DNA of 51,571 bases from the IMG/VR virus record IMGVR_UViG_3300013103_000012, positions 1 to 51,571 of that record, one strand, 5' to 3'. Under the pieces are notes generated by a model. It was not told the origin of the DNA and made no database searches. It saw only the letters and a list, made by a program, of their open reading frames with translations. This DNA comes from a virus. Positions 16,678 to 25,391 of the stretch are shown one piece after another; within the stretch, counting starts at the first letter, position 1; every line of letters begins with the position of its first letter. Made by a program: the position numbers and the translations under genes.

Positions 16678-17382
16678 ATGAAATTACTTTACACAGATGC
16701 TTACGATTTTAGAAAGACAATTCACGAGGATACAGACGCGATTTATGTCAAAGGGGGCGATGGGACGTTACTAACGGCAATTAATAAGTTCGCACACCTA
16801 GGCCTTCCGTTCTTTGGAATTGCTGGAGGTACGTTGAATTTCCTTATGAATAATAGGGTTGGACCTGTTGATGGAGGGATTCTTCCAGATGCTACACACT
16901 TCGAAGTACAGACTATGGATATTAATGTCACGTCCAATAGACAAGATATAGGAGGTGGGAACTTCGTTAGTCTTGTCTCTACATACAATGCTTTCAATGA
17001 CATTGTCCTCGGGAACTTTAATGTATTCACAGAGTTTACATGTACACACGAGGATGACCAATTAGGTACGTTCAAAGGCTGTGGTGTGGTAGTTTCTACT
17101 GCACAAGGGTCTACAGGAATAAATAGGAATAATAATGGGACAATACTTCCCCTATCTTCTCCGAACTGGTCAGTGACCGGTATGCAGACGAATAGGACAG
17201 TGAATTCTGTTATTGCTCCTACGGAACTTGTTATAGATTGCAAAGGTCGAAAGACCACAAGGATTGGTATAGACGGTTCGAATCACGAACTAGACGATGT
17301 GTCCTCTATAAAGATCACTCCGGGTAAACCCGTTACGATCATAATTAATGACGTAGATGGATTCAATAAGAGGAGACAATGA
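16678..17382 (+). CDS. nadK: NAD kinase
   Basis: 234 residues. The GGDGTLL motif and AGGTLNFL (GT-N-F type) are the NAD kinase signatures, followed by GSTGINRNNNGTILP. It phosphorylates NAD to NADP with ATP. At 234 residues it is shorter than most bacterial enzymes (~290). It lies in the same operon direction as the NMN adenylyltransferase and NAMPT genes, so the phage could run nicotinamide to NADP by itself. Confidence 0.88.
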   Translation: MKLLYTDAYDFRKTIHEDTDAIYVKGGDGTLLTAINKFAHLGLPFFGIAGGTLNFLMNNRVGPVDGGILPDATHFEVQTMDINVTSNRQDIGGGNFVSLVSTYNAFNDIVLGNFNVFTEFTCTHEDDQLGTFKGCGVVVSTAQGSTGINRNNNGTILPLSSPNWSVTGMQTNRTVNSVIAPTELVIDCKGRKTTRIGIDGSNHELDDVSSIKITPGKPVTIIINDVDGFNKRRQ

Positions 17383-17663
17383 GAATTTACAGAGCCATGT
17401 GTAAGGAAGAGATGCTACATACAGTAAAGTATAAGCGCCCTTATTTCCGTACAAGGTTTAAATGGTTCTCTCATAATCTTGATTGGATCCATTCAAAAGT
17501 CTGTGGAGGAGAGTTCAATAATTCTCAATACATGCCACTACGTTACGAGTTCATACTTGAGTTTGAGTGGGACGAGACAAGGCACGACTTTAAAAGTACT
17601 AATGAGATACAGTTCAATATTAGAAAGAACCCTAAGATACACTTCATAGGTGTTGTAAGGTAG
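17379..17663 (+). CDS. Hypothetical basic protein
   Basis: 94 residues, overlapping the NAD kinase stop by four bases with a GAGGAGACA ribosome-binding site. Rich in aromatic and basic residues (FRTRFKWFSHNLDW). No known motif. Confidence 0.65.
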   Translation: MRIYRAMCKEEMLHTVKYKRPYFRTRFKWFSHNLDWIHSKVCGGEFNNSQYMPLRYEFILEFEWDETRHDFKSTNEIQFNIRKNPKIHFIGVVR

Positions 17664-17676
17664 AAGGAGACAATAG

Positions 17677-17898
17677 ATGGGACGATTAGGTGGAGTTAAT
17701 TTAGACGACGACTGGGGCAATGCTCCTATAAGCTATGAAGAAGATTCCCTATTAGAGAGATGTAGAAGATCTGCTGCTGAAAGAACTCCTGAGAAAAGGG
17801 CACAACTGTTAGTTGATGCTAAGATACTTACTGAAGAGGGCCACTACAATCCATTCTACTTTAGGGACGAGACTGTTGCTAAGTCTAAAAGGAGGTAA
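17677..17898 (+). CDS. Hypothetical protein
   Basis: 73-residue charged protein after AGAAGGAGACA. N-terminal MGRLGGVNLDDDWG, C-terminal basic tail KSKRR. Function not recognised. Confidence 0.6.
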   Translation: MGRLGGVNLDDDWGNAPISYEEDSLLERCRRSAAERTPEKRAQLLVDAKILTEEGHYNPFYFRDETVAKSKRR

Positions 17899-17901
17899 TA
17901 G

Positions 17902-18276
17902 ATGCTACTATTTATATACGGTACACTTAAGAAGGGTATGAGCAATCACTCCGTTCTTGAGAGAACAGATGCTGAGTTTTATTTAGAGGTACAGACATTC
18001 ATGGAATATCCTATGTATGCTTCTGGACAGAACTTTCCATACTTACAAGATACACCTGGTATAGGTCACAAGATTAAGGGCGAACTCTGGGTGGTTCCAG
18101 AGAAGGATATACGAATGTTAGACTCTTTCGAGGGAGTGCCTGACTTGTACACTAGAGGTGTCATTGCTGTTACAGATGGCAGGATTGTCACGTCGGTTGA
18201 GGGCTATTTCGTGGCTAATGAACTTACAAGAGAGGACCTGTTAAAGGTTACTCTACTTACAAATTGGGAGGAATAG
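17902..18276 (+). CDS. Gamma-glutamylcyclotransferase-like (AIG2-like) protein
   Basis: 124 residues. The N-terminal FIYGTLKKGMSNH and the later LDSFEGVPDLYTR, with the conserved Glu, match the GGCT/AIG2-like fold that releases 5-oxoproline from gamma-glutamyl amines or peptides. Stand-alone phage members exist. The real substrate in infection is unknown. Confidence 0.82.
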   Translation: MLLFIYGTLKKGMSNHSVLERTDAEFYLEVQTFMEYPMYASGQNFPYLQDTPGIGHKIKGELWVVPEKDIRMLDSFEGVPDLYTRGVIAVTDGRIVTSVEGYFVANELTREDLLKVTLLTNWEE

Positions 18277-18471
18277 ATGACACGAGAAAAGGCCTTAAAT
18301 AATATAGTGGTTAAAAACCATCCCCGCTATAGCTTAATACTCCAACAGTTGGTAAACAATATATTCGACCACTTCAAACCATTAGAGAAAGAACTAGCTG
18401 AGCACAGAGAAATGATTACTTGGATGGAAGATAATTCGAACCAGAGTCTCTGTGACTACTACAATAGATAA
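18277..18471 (+). CDS. Hypothetical protein
   Basis: 64 residues starting right after the upstream stop, with GGGAGGAA as ribosome-binding site. Helical and charged; no recognised domain. Confidence 0.6.
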   Translation: MTREKALNNIVVKNHPRYSLILQQLVNNIFDHFKPLEKELAEHREMITWMEDNSNQSLCDYYNR

Positions 18472-18481
18472 AGGATAATAG

Positions 18482-18859
18482 ATGATTTCATTCACTACAT
18501 TCGCAGTCATTATGATTGCACACTTCGTTGCTGACTTTGTTATGCAGACGGATAAGATGGCTAAGGGCAAGAGTACGGGTTTCTATTGGCTTTCACAGCA
18601 CATACTTGCTTACACGCTATGGCTTGGTAGTGGGGTAGGTTACTATTACGTAATAGTCGTTTCTCCAGACCCTTATATGATTACAGGATGGATAATTCTT
18701 AATGGACTACTCCACGGATTTGTAGACTATTTCACATCGAGATGGACATCTCGTCTATGGGAAGAAGGACGAACTCACGACTTCTTTGTTGTTATTGGAT
18801 TGGATCAGACCATTCATATACTCACACTTATAGGGACTTACATCCTGATATTTAATTAA
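18482..18859 (+). CDS. Membrane protein, DUF3307-like
   Basis: 125 residues with three to four hydrophobic segments. The pattern AHFVADFVMQTDKMAKGKS, a HxxAY helix and GLLHGFVDYFTSR fits the DUF3307 family of small integral membrane proteins, which occur in phages and bacteria. Function unknown; inner membrane location expected. Confidence 0.75.
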   Translation: MISFTTFAVIMIAHFVADFVMQTDKMAKGKSTGFYWLSQHILAYTLWLGSGVGYYYVIVVSPDPYMITGWIILNGLLHGFVDYFTSRWTSRLWEEGRTHDFFVVIGLDQTIHILTLIGTYILIFN

Positions 18860-18869
18860 AGGACATAAA

Positions 18870-19052
18870 ATGATTACACCACTACTTTATATATTATCTA
18901 TTTGTATATTTGTATTAGCACTATTTCTAAACTTTGGAGGACAGATAGATTCTACTACACATTTTCAAATGAATGTATATGGTTGGCTTGTTATAATTAC
19001 TGCAATAGGCCATGAAATACTGGACAAGTTAAATGAAACCTCTAGGACGTAA
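18870..19052 (+). CDS. Small two-helix membrane protein
   Basis: 60 residues with two hydrophobic helices (about residues 3-22 and 36-49). It overlaps the NMN adenylyltransferase gene by 20 bases. It has the size and topology of a holin-like or membrane-modulating peptide, but it is far from the lysozyme, so I do not name it a holin. Confidence 0.65.
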   Translation: MITPLLYILSICIFVLALFLNFGGQIDSTTHFQMNVYGWLVIITAIGHEILDKLNETSRT

Positions 19053-19722
19053 GAAACAACAAGGCGGAGACTACAAACACAAGGTCTCAGGTGCTGATAG
19101 AAGAAGAGGTTTTATAGGCTGGTGGGAAAATGTTATAGAGCCTACAAAGGCTAGAGATAAAAGAGAGTACACTAAAGAAATAGAAGGAGAGTTAATGGAA
19201 ATAGAACAAGAACAGTGGGGAGCTTTCGTAGGCCGTATGGCTCCTATACACATAGGACACACTTACACGATCGAACACATTATAGACGACGGACTTACCC
19301 CTATTGTATTTGTAGGCTCTGCCAATAAGATAGACGACAAGAACCCTTGGAAGATTCTAGATCGAATGAAGATGGTGAACATCGTCTATCCAGGTATGAC
19401 TGTACTCTCTCTTGAGGATAAGGAATGCTGGGACGAATGGTTTGAACAATTGATAGATAGTCTACAGTCGAATGTTTGTAAAGACTTGTCACAGATTACT
19501 ATATATACTCATAATAAGCCTGACGACAGATTAGACTTTACTTTCAGAGGTATAGACTACAAGAACGAACACTATTCAAAGATGTATGAGATTGCAGGTC
19601 TTAAGACGAAGGATCTTCCTGAGTCTGATATAGACTTACATGCCACAGATATTAGAAGAGATTTAGATTCAAATGAACACAATTTACACCCTGACGTATT
19701 TTCATATTTAAAAGGCTTATAG
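19033..19722 (+). CDS. Nicotinamide-nucleotide adenylyltransferase (NMNAT)
   Basis: 229 residues. The first ~55 are a charged extension; then AFVGRMAPIHIGHTYTIEH gives the nucleotidyltransferase GxxxPxHxGH motif, and HATDIRRDL near the end corresponds to the ISSTxxR motif. It would join ATP and NMN to form NAD. Similar NadM/NadR-like enzymes occur in phages beside NAMPT. Here NAMPT (22302) and NAD kinase (16678) are within 6 kb. Confidence 0.82.
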   Translation: MKPLGRKKQQGGDYKHKVSGADRRRGFIGWWENVIEPTKARDKREYTKEIEGELMEIEQEQWGAFVGRMAPIHIGHTYTIEHIIDDGLTPIVFVGSANKIDDKNPWKILDRMKMVNIVYPGMTVLSLEDKECWDEWFEQLIDSLQSNVCKDLSQITIYTHNKPDDRLDFTFRGIDYKNEHYSKMYEIAGLKTKDLPESDIDLHATDIRRDLDSNEHNLHPDVFSYLKGL

Positions 19723-19914
19723 GTGGCAGACTGTATACACAAGGACACTTGCAGGTACTGGTTTGGAAAGACCTGTTGTCACTGCGATATAAGTGATCCA
19801 GAGTTTAATCTATACTCGAAGAAAGATACTGAGGAACAAGATGCCATAAAGGCTGCTTACAAACCGAGTCACTGGGACTTAAAGTTCACGGCTGACTATG
19901 GCAGATGCTATTAA
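19723..19914 (+). CDS. Small cysteine-rich, probable zinc-binding protein
   Basis: 63 residues from a GTG start just after the upstream stop. C-x5-C and CCHC clusters (CIHKDTCRYWFGKTCCHC) suggest zinc binding. The protein at 32062 has a similar Cys spacing (CPQRDTCYRF), so the two may be related. Confidence 0.65.
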   Translation: MADCIHKDTCRYWFGKTCCHCDISDPEFNLYSKKDTEEQDAIKAAYKPSHWDLKFTADYGRCY

Positions 19915-19921
19915 AGGATAT

Positions 19922-20098
19922 ATGATGAATAGAGAATACACAGTGCCTATGACCAAAGAAGAGATAGAACAGGCTATCAAAGAAGGTAAAAAAGTAGAAA
20001 TGAATGGGACTGCCGTAAATGGTGGGTATGGGGAGACCTGGAACACCGCTAAAGACACTACATACCCACCAGAAATATACAGAATATATAATGATTAA
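19922..20098 (+). CDS. Hypothetical protein
   Basis: 58 residues from ATG 19922 (or 19925), chosen over an upstream ATG at 19898 because AAAGGATAT lies just before it. Acidic and basic helical N-terminus, then a Gly-rich part. Function unknown. Confidence 0.6.
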   Translation: MMNREYTVPMTKEEIEQAIKEGKKVEMNGTAVNGGYGETWNTAKDTTYPPEIYRIYND

Positions 20099-20112
20099 AT
20101 AAAGGACACACA

Positions 20113-20694
20113 ATGTTAGACACGATTTACATACACTCGACAACAAAAGTTGACGAGCCTAAGTTTATAAAGCCTCCACAATTGGTTACATTCACAAGAG
20201 GTGACAAATTAGGGACTAAACAATCCTGGGAAGTGCAGGACGATCCACACGATTCAGTTCACATTCTTGTGAACAAGACTGACACTCAAGAGATCTTACT
20301 TGTTCAACAATACAGGATTCCTACGATGATCAATTCAGAGGTTACAAAGCCTGTGACTGAATGTTGCGCTGGTCTTGTAGATTCTGATTTGCTTCCTATA
20401 CAGATTGCATATGCTGAAGTTCAAGAGGAATTAGGGTACAAGGTTAGACCTAATACGATGCAGCCAATAGGTTCTATGCTTTCTTCAGTAGGGACTGTTG
20501 GGTCTATGACTTTCCAGCTCTACTGTGAGGTTACAGAGGAGGACTTTACGGGTCAAGACCTAGGTCCGGGTGAGGATATAGAGGTTTACTCTATTCCTTA
20601 TGCTGATATAAAGGACTTCTTAGAACACACTATACATACGGATCCTGTGACGAAATACCTGTTACAGTGGTTCTTGTTGAATAAGGGGATGTAG
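20113..20694 (+). CDS. NUDIX hydrolase, NDP-sugar / ADP-ribose pyrophosphatase type
   Basis: 193 residues. The Nudix region is CCAGLVDSDLL...AEVQEELGY, in which the REUxEE core is AEVQEE and the upstream glycine-glutamate part is degenerate. The surrounding layout (LLVQQYR, CAGLVD, SVGTVGSMTFQLY) is that of NUDT14/ADP-ribose pyrophosphatase enzymes, which hydrolyse UDP-sugars or ADP-ribose. In an NAD operon, ADP-ribose released by host NAD-cleaving defences is an attractive substrate. Confidence 0.8.
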   Translation: MLDTIYIHSTTKVDEPKFIKPPQLVTFTRGDKLGTKQSWEVQDDPHDSVHILVNKTDTQEILLVQQYRIPTMINSEVTKPVTECCAGLVDSDLLPIQIAYAEVQEELGYKVRPNTMQPIGSMLSSVGTVGSMTFQLYCEVTEEDFTGQDLGPGEDIEVYSIPYADIKDFLEHTIHTDPVTKYLLQWFLLNKGM

Positions 20695-21245
20695 TGAATA
20701 AAGAACTTATACTGGACAATAAAGAATGCTTCGAACATTGGCTTGCTGGTGGTCAACTACTTTACACCTACCCTGCTATTCAGGGTTGGCAACAGTGTAA
20801 AGGAGATCATAATTGGGCTATAGGGCACAATACTTACATTATCAAGGACAGGTACGTAGAATTTCGTAAAGCCTTGGCTGAAGGGAAGACTATACAGTAT
20901 AATCCTAACACACAGATGCACAATAGATGGGATAACATAATACCAGATGAAGGCACATTTACTGAGGATACAAAGAATTACCGGATCAAACCAGACGAGC
21001 CTGAGTTCAAGGTTGGTGATCATGTGGTTATGTTACGTAATAATAATATAATGAGACTATCTGAGAAAGATATATTAGGCTTTGGTGCCTTACCTTCTAG
21101 ATTAGAAGAAATAAAACTCTGGACACCATCGCCTGGTGACTATGTATGGGCATGGGGAGATAATAAGGTTCCAAGACTTATTTTATTGTTAGAACATACC
21201 ATTAACGGGGTAGGTACACTCCCTTCAGGACTCTCAAGTGATTGA
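20694..21245 (+). CDS. Hypothetical protein
   Basis: 183 residues from a GTG that overlaps the upstream stop. The first ~100 residues contain ALAEGKTIQYNPN and NYRIKPDEPEFKVGD, a pattern common in small phage proteins. No catalytic motif recognised. Confidence 0.65.
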   Translation: MNKELILDNKECFEHWLAGGQLLYTYPAIQGWQQCKGDHNWAIGHNTYIIKDRYVEFRKALAEGKTIQYNPNTQMHNRWDNIIPDEGTFTEDTKNYRIKPDEPEFKVGDHVVMLRNNNIMRLSEKDILGFGALPSRLEEIKLWTPSPGDYVWAWGDNKVPRLILLLEHTINGVGTLPSGLSSD

Positions 21246-21402
21246 GATACTTGTGTATATTGTAGTGACTATTATTGCTGCAATATATACATTGGCAATA
21301 GTGTTATTTCCAAGAAATGAGCTGAACAAAAGAGGAAAGGTATTACTGATAGGTTTACTACTATATTGGATATTGATATTTCCAAGGATACTACACGGAT
21401 GA
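21238..21402 (+). CDS. Small two-helix membrane protein
   Basis: 54 residues from GTG 21238, overlapping the upstream gene by eight bases. Hydrophobic helices at about residues 4-24 and 34-51, separated by a basic loop (PRNELNKRGK). Function unknown. Only coding composition and topology support it. Confidence 0.5.
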   Translation: MIEILVYIVVTIIAAIYTLAIVLFPRNELNKRGKVLLIGLLLYWILIFPRILHG

Positions 21403-21568
21403 GGTAGGACCTGCCATAGACAGAGTCCTCACTGCTATACACACTGAATTAAAAGAGATACTTGGAGAGGACTTTAAGATTACGGATCCAGAAGAGGATA
21501 AGATATTTGACGTTCTTCACGAGGTATTAGAGACATACTCTCTCGGAGATTACAAGAACTACAGTTAA
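21378..21568 (+). pseudogene. Short coding stretch without a start codon
   Basis: An open frame after TGA encodes about 63 residues ending VLETYSLGDYKNYS with clear amino-acid bias (EEDKIFDVLHEVLE), but has no ATG, GTG or TTG at its beginning. It overlaps the membrane protein gene in a shifted frame. It may be reached by frameshift, use a non-standard start, or be a damaged gene. Confidence 0.4.
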
Positions 21569-21579
21569 AGGAGTCACTA

Positions 21580-21990
21580 ATGGAAATTAATGATATAGTC
21601 TACCATCCATGCAATATGGACATAATACAACACAAGATTACAGGAATACGGACTTATGAAGACCACGTTCTTTACGAGGCCAAGGCTATACACCCTGTAG
21701 GTGCTTCTGGACGTATTGAGATACTCCTTTCTGAAGATAAGAAAGGCAATATCCGGTTTACAGGTCTTATAGATGATCCTGAATATGGTAATGGCTTAGG
21801 GGACTTCGTGGAAGGACTCTACTACAAGGATCAACAAAAGGCTAGACTAGTCTACAATGAGGCTCAACGAATTCTCGTATGGTCGAATATGGAAGAGAAG
21901 AGACGATCTTATGAGAATGCTAAATTCATGTATGATAAGGTTGAGAAGATTATAAACACAATAAAGGAAGAAATAGATGATAGAGAATGA
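21580..21990 (+). CDS. Hypothetical protein
   Basis: 136 residues after AAAGGAGTCACTA. Beta-rich first part (MEINDIVYHPCNMDIIQHKITGI style), helical end. Overlaps the next gene by 14 bases. No known motif. Confidence 0.65.
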   Translation: MEINDIVYHPCNMDIIQHKITGIRTYEDHVLYEAKAIHPVGASGRIEILLSEDKKGNIRFTGLIDDPEYGNGLGDFVEGLYYKDQQKARLVYNEAQRILVWSNMEEKRRSYENAKFMYDKVEKIINTIKEEIDDRE

Positions 21991-22309
21991 TTTAAAAGAT
22001 ACTCTAGAGAAGGCTTTTGTTGCTCTAGAAGGTAATAGTAAGGAGAGTATAATAGGTTTAGAGATAGATGACTTTAATATTGAGGATGGTATATGTTATA
22101 TGGATCTAGGCTATCAGGTAGATGATAGAAAAGAAGACCAGAACTTACAGTCACAGGCTATACTAGATACCGCTAATTCGGTACTTAAAGAGGCTGGATT
22201 CAAGATAGAACAAACAAGTGAGCACGCAGAGAGAATGGATGCATATCCAAATGGATACGCCTACTATACACAATGTATAGAAGTAGAAAAGGAAGAGATA
22301 AATGACTAA
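21977..22309 (+). CDS. Hypothetical acidic protein
   Basis: 110 residues, strongly acidic, overlapping both neighbours. It precedes and is coupled to NAMPT (overlap eight bases). No known domain. Confidence 0.65.
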   Translation: MIENDLKDTLEKAFVALEGNSKESIIGLEIDDFNIEDGICYMDLGYQVDDRKEDQNLQSQAILDTANSVLKEAGFKIEQTSEHAERMDAYPNGYAYYTQCIEVEKEEIND

Positions 22310-23711
22310 TATTATAAGACTGGCTGACAGTTACAAGTACTCACACGCAGGACAATACCCGGCAATGGTGTCTATGTATGACTACATGGAGTCAAGAGGT
22401 GGTAAGTACGATTCAACGGTATTCGTTGGATTACAGTACTACTTAAAAGAGTTTATATCTAACGTGCCTACTAAAGAGGACGTTATAAAGGCTGAGAGAA
22501 AGGCCGCACTACATGGAATTCCATTCGATAGAGAAGGTTGGGATTACATAGTTGAATTAGGACATATACCTGTTACGGTTAAGGCTGTTGCAGAGGGTTC
22601 AGTAATTCCTGTTAAACACGCACTAGTTACTATTGAGTCTACAGACCCAAGAGTTCCTTGGGCTGCAGGATTCTTAGAGACATTACTTATGAAGGTTTGG
22701 TATCCAACTAATATTGCTACTAAGTCTTACCACGTTAAGAAGATGCTTGAGAACTATGGTTCACCTGAGTGGGCTATGTTTGCTTACCACAATTTTGGTG
22801 ATAGAGGTTCGAGCTCAGTAGAGTCTGCCGCTATTGGTGGATATGCTCACTTGACACAGTTTATGGGAACTGATAACTTCAATTCACTATTCTTCTGTGA
22901 AGACTACTACAATGTGCCTGAGGACCAGGTTGCTGGATACTCTGTATTCGCTACAGAACACTCAAGTGTCTGTTCTCACGGTGTAGATGGTGAAGAACAG
23001 TTTGTATATGATATGCTAATGGCAAATCCAGACGCACCTATTATGTCATTTGTGGCAGATAGTTATGATGTATATAAGTTTACAGACTTCTGTACAAATC
23101 CAGAAGGTAGAATCAGAAAGTTAATAGATTCTAGACCTCATCAGAAATTTGTATTAAGACCTGACAGTGGTGAGCCTATTGAAGTTATCTCCCAAATGGT
23201 ACAGATAATGAATAATAATAATTTATTTGTTGAGATGGGAGATACTGGTAAGTTTATTGCACCCAGCTTTGGTATTCTATGGGGTGACGGTATTACACCT
23301 GAAACTATAGAGAGTATTCTTAAGTTCTTCTGCACTGAGACTGACGTACCTATGGCTGCAGAAAACTTTGTATTTGGGTCTGGTGGTGACTTAATGCAGG
23401 CTCACGACAGAGACACACAAAGATTTGCTGTTAAATGTTCATCAATTGATGTATTTAGTCAATCTACAAGTCCAGACTTTCCAGATGAGATACACTCTAT
23501 AGATGTATTTAAAGACCCTATTACTGATCCAGGTAAGGCCTCTAAAAGAGGTAAGGTTACAACTTGGTTTGATACAGAGACAAAGGAATACATTGCAGGT
23601 CATGTAGGTAAACAACCTAATATGCACTGTGTAGATGCTTTAGTGGAAGTTTTCAAAGATGGTAAGTTATTAGTTGACTACTCTTTAGAAGAGATACGAA
23701 GTAGGTCGTAA
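22302..23711 (+). CDS. nadV: Nicotinamide phosphoribosyltransferase (NAMPT)
   Basis: 469 residues, full family length. It forms NMN from nicotinamide and PRPP. Visible residues: the N-terminal DSYKYSH, TEHS (Glu and catalytic His), FVADSYDVYKF, VLRPDSGEP (Arg that contacts the phosphate) and GDGI. Phages such as KVP40 carry nadV-type genes. With the NMN adenylyltransferase at 19033 this is the two-step nicotinamide-to-NAD route known as NARP2, which counters NAD-depleting defence. Confidence 0.95.
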   Translation: MTNIIRLADSYKYSHAGQYPAMVSMYDYMESRGGKYDSTVFVGLQYYLKEFISNVPTKEDVIKAERKAALHGIPFDREGWDYIVELGHIPVTVKAVAEGSVIPVKHALVTIESTDPRVPWAAGFLETLLMKVWYPTNIATKSYHVKKMLENYGSPEWAMFAYHNFGDRGSSSVESAAIGGYAHLTQFMGTDNFNSLFFCEDYYNVPEDQVAGYSVFATEHSSVCSHGVDGEEQFVYDMLMANPDAPIMSFVADSYDVYKFTDFCTNPEGRIRKLIDSRPHQKFVLRPDSGEPIEVISQMVQIMNNNNLFVEMGDTGKFIAPSFGILWGDGITPETIESILKFFCTETDVPMAAENFVFGSGGDLMQAHDRDTQRFAVKCSSIDVFSQSTSPDFPDEIHSIDVFKDPITDPGKASKRGKVTTWFDTETKEYIAGHVGKQPNMHCVDALVEVFKDGKLLVDYSLEEIRSRS

Positions 23712-23971
23712 TGAAGAAGTACACACTCGAGGAGCTTAGAGAGCATGTAGAGGACTTCCTTACAGAAAAGGCTCACATACGCTCTTCCACTGAGTTAGGT
23801 GACGTACAGACGATGGCCACTGCTCTTAGGAACTGCTACAAAGTGAAGTCCCCAGAACTTGCCCTGTTGGACAAATTCTTGAAAGACTTACGAGCCATAA
23901 GAAAGGTACGCTTCCCAAAGGTTGTTATACTTTCTGCGGTAGAACAGGAGATACTAGATGCTAAAGACTAA
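23711..23971 (+). CDS. Hypothetical helical protein
   Basis: 86 residues; one-base overlap with NAMPT (TAATG). Helical and charged; no recognised motif. Confidence 0.65.
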   Translation: MKKYTLEELREHVEDFLTEKAHIRSSTELGDVQTMATALRNCYKVKSPELALLDKFLKDLRAIRKVRFPKVVILSAVEQEILDAKD

Positions 23972-24185
23972 ATACTTATATGACGTAGATGTTACTGAGT
24001 TCCAAGATATGCCTTACAAAGAGGCTCTTGTGTTCAAGTTAAAAGCTGCAAAGACTTTGTTTGACGAGCTTTACTTAATCCCTCACTTTAGTGAACGTAA
24101 TGAATCTAGGGTTGACGCGGTGTATAAAGCACTCAAATTTAATCGTAAGCTTTTAGCTGAGATCATCCCTGGCTACATAGCCTAG
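23958..24185 (+). CDS. Hypothetical protein
   Basis: 75 residues, preceded by GGAGATACTAG and overlapping the upstream gene by 14 bases. Helical, no known domain. Confidence 0.6.
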   Translation: MLKTKYLYDVDVTEFQDMPYKEALVFKLKAAKTLFDELYLIPHFSERNESRVDAVYKALKFNRKLLAEIIPGYIA

Positions 24186-24198
24186 AAAGGAGATAATA

Positions 24199-24570
24199 GT
24201 GAAAATAAATAAACTAGGCATTACCTTCGGTGATAATGACTTTGGAACAACCTTACGCCACTTTTTAGGGTTACTAGTTGCTTCTGGGTTCGACCCAGAT
24301 AATAACGATCTGACTAAGGAAACACTTGTCGAGCTATTTAATAAATCCGCTGGAACTATATACAATCTCGCGCAAGCCGGTATCTCTTCATGTGGGTACT
24401 CATTCGACGCTGATAACTATCTACAGATAAGTGTTAATGATGTGCAGATCAACTCGGAAGTGGATGAGTATATAGCCAAACATGGACCAAACTGTAACAG
24501 TGAATTCTTTTATGTAGACTACACACTGCACGCAGACCACCCATACGCTCATACTGTTATAACAGTCTAG
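24199..24570 (+). CDS. Hypothetical protein, last gene before the RNA locus
   Basis: 123 residues from a GTG start with a strong AAAGGAGATAATA ribosome-binding site. Acidic alpha/beta protein, no known motif. A perfect palindrome lies in its last codons (24553-24566) and the 2-kb non-coding locus begins right after its stop. Confidence 0.65.
   Translation: MKINKLGITFGDNDFGTTLRHFLGLLVASGFDPDNNDLTKETLVELFNKSAGTIYNLAQAGISSCGYSFDADNYLQISVNDVQINSEVDEYIAKHGPNCNSEFFYVDYTLHADHPYAHTVITV
24553..24566 (+). terminator. Perfect palindrome at gene end
   Basis: ACTGTTATAACAGT, a 14-base perfect palindrome straddling the end of the upstream gene. Without a U-tract it may be a weak terminator or a protein-binding site at the entry of the RNA locus. 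Confidence 0.35.
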
Positions 24571-24961
24571 CAAATTCCCTTACCTGAATAATCGAATAGT
24601 GAATGGTAAGAACTGTCAGATCTTCGATGGATCCTGGACAGTGGCGAGGAGGCTTAAGCTCAACGTACAAGTGCCCAGCGTATCCTAACGGATGGTGCTG
24701 TCTATGGTGACATAGGCGGTAGCCAATCTTGTACAAACGTCATAGTTGGATTGACATTAAACAGCCCAGACCACATACTCCAGAGTGGGGTGTGGCTACT
24801 ACATAGTATAAATGAGTCAATGGCTTGCAATTCATAGCCAATAGATTGGCCTCCGTAATCCTGCCTTCAGGGCTAAACGACCTTTCTGAACCACTTGAAA
24901 GACTCAAGGTGACTTATTGAGCATGGCAGTTGAAAGCACTGCCCAACTTAGGTTGAGGTAT

Positions 24962-25031
24962 GAAATGAATCGCCCAGCGGTAGGGCACGGGTCGCTCCTC
25001 AAGGCGTAGGTTCGAATCCTACTTCATTTCA
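24962..25031 (+). tRNA. tRNA-like element A (truncated anticodon arm)
   Basis: Acceptor AAATGAA/TTCATTT (7 bp, extendable), TC, a D-arm GCCC-AGCGGTA-GGGC very like that of glutamine tRNAs, and T-arm GTAGG-TTCGAAT-CCTAC. The anticodon region (24988-25005) is about four bases short and forms no normal 5-bp stem with a 7-nt loop. No CCA is encoded directly. It is more likely a tRNA-like domain or decayed tRNA than a decoding tRNA. Confidence 0.55.
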
Positions 25032-25391
25032 CACCTCAGTCTAACTGAACTGACGTCCCGGCCTGTGACGACACATGGGCCTGGCTTGCTGAGAAGCCTC
25101 AGTGAACTCGCCGAAGAGTCCATTAGAGTCCGTGCGTATATTCTCGGAATAATATCTAGGCATCAAAGAGTAGTGCTCACCGATGTCGAAGCCCAAGCAA
25201 CGAAGGCTTTAAATCTACGAGAGATCGTAGTATCATTTGCATACCCGTATCAAATTTGTAGTCTAGTGGGTATATTCTACATTATTAGTCGATCGCTATA
25301 ACTCCATTCACAATTATGCCTAATAAGCTTAGTGATGGTTATAAGTACCTCCCTCCTCTCAATGATGAGCAAACGGTGGTGCCTTTTCATA

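Noticed and set aside
16743-17258. Long antisense open frame opposite the NAD kinase
   Set aside because: The sense frame has all NAD kinase motifs; the antisense frame is a codon-bias shadow without a ribosome-binding site.
18870-19052. Holin call for the two-helix membrane protein
   Set aside because: Topology alone is not enough and the gene is far from the lysozyme at 1492.
24665-24700. Resemblance to the 530 loop of 16S rRNA (GTGCC...ACGGATGGTGC)
   Set aside because: Only short, gapped matches, and the bases fit better as local hairpins; flexible matching in 2 kb easily gives such hits. Other 16S-like bits (around 24890 and 25050) were rejected for the same reason.
25065-25301. 78-codon open frame in the RNA locus
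   Set aside because: No ribosome-binding site, no protein-like composition, and the bases are involved in hairpins such as GGCTT/AAGCC and CTACG/CGTAG.
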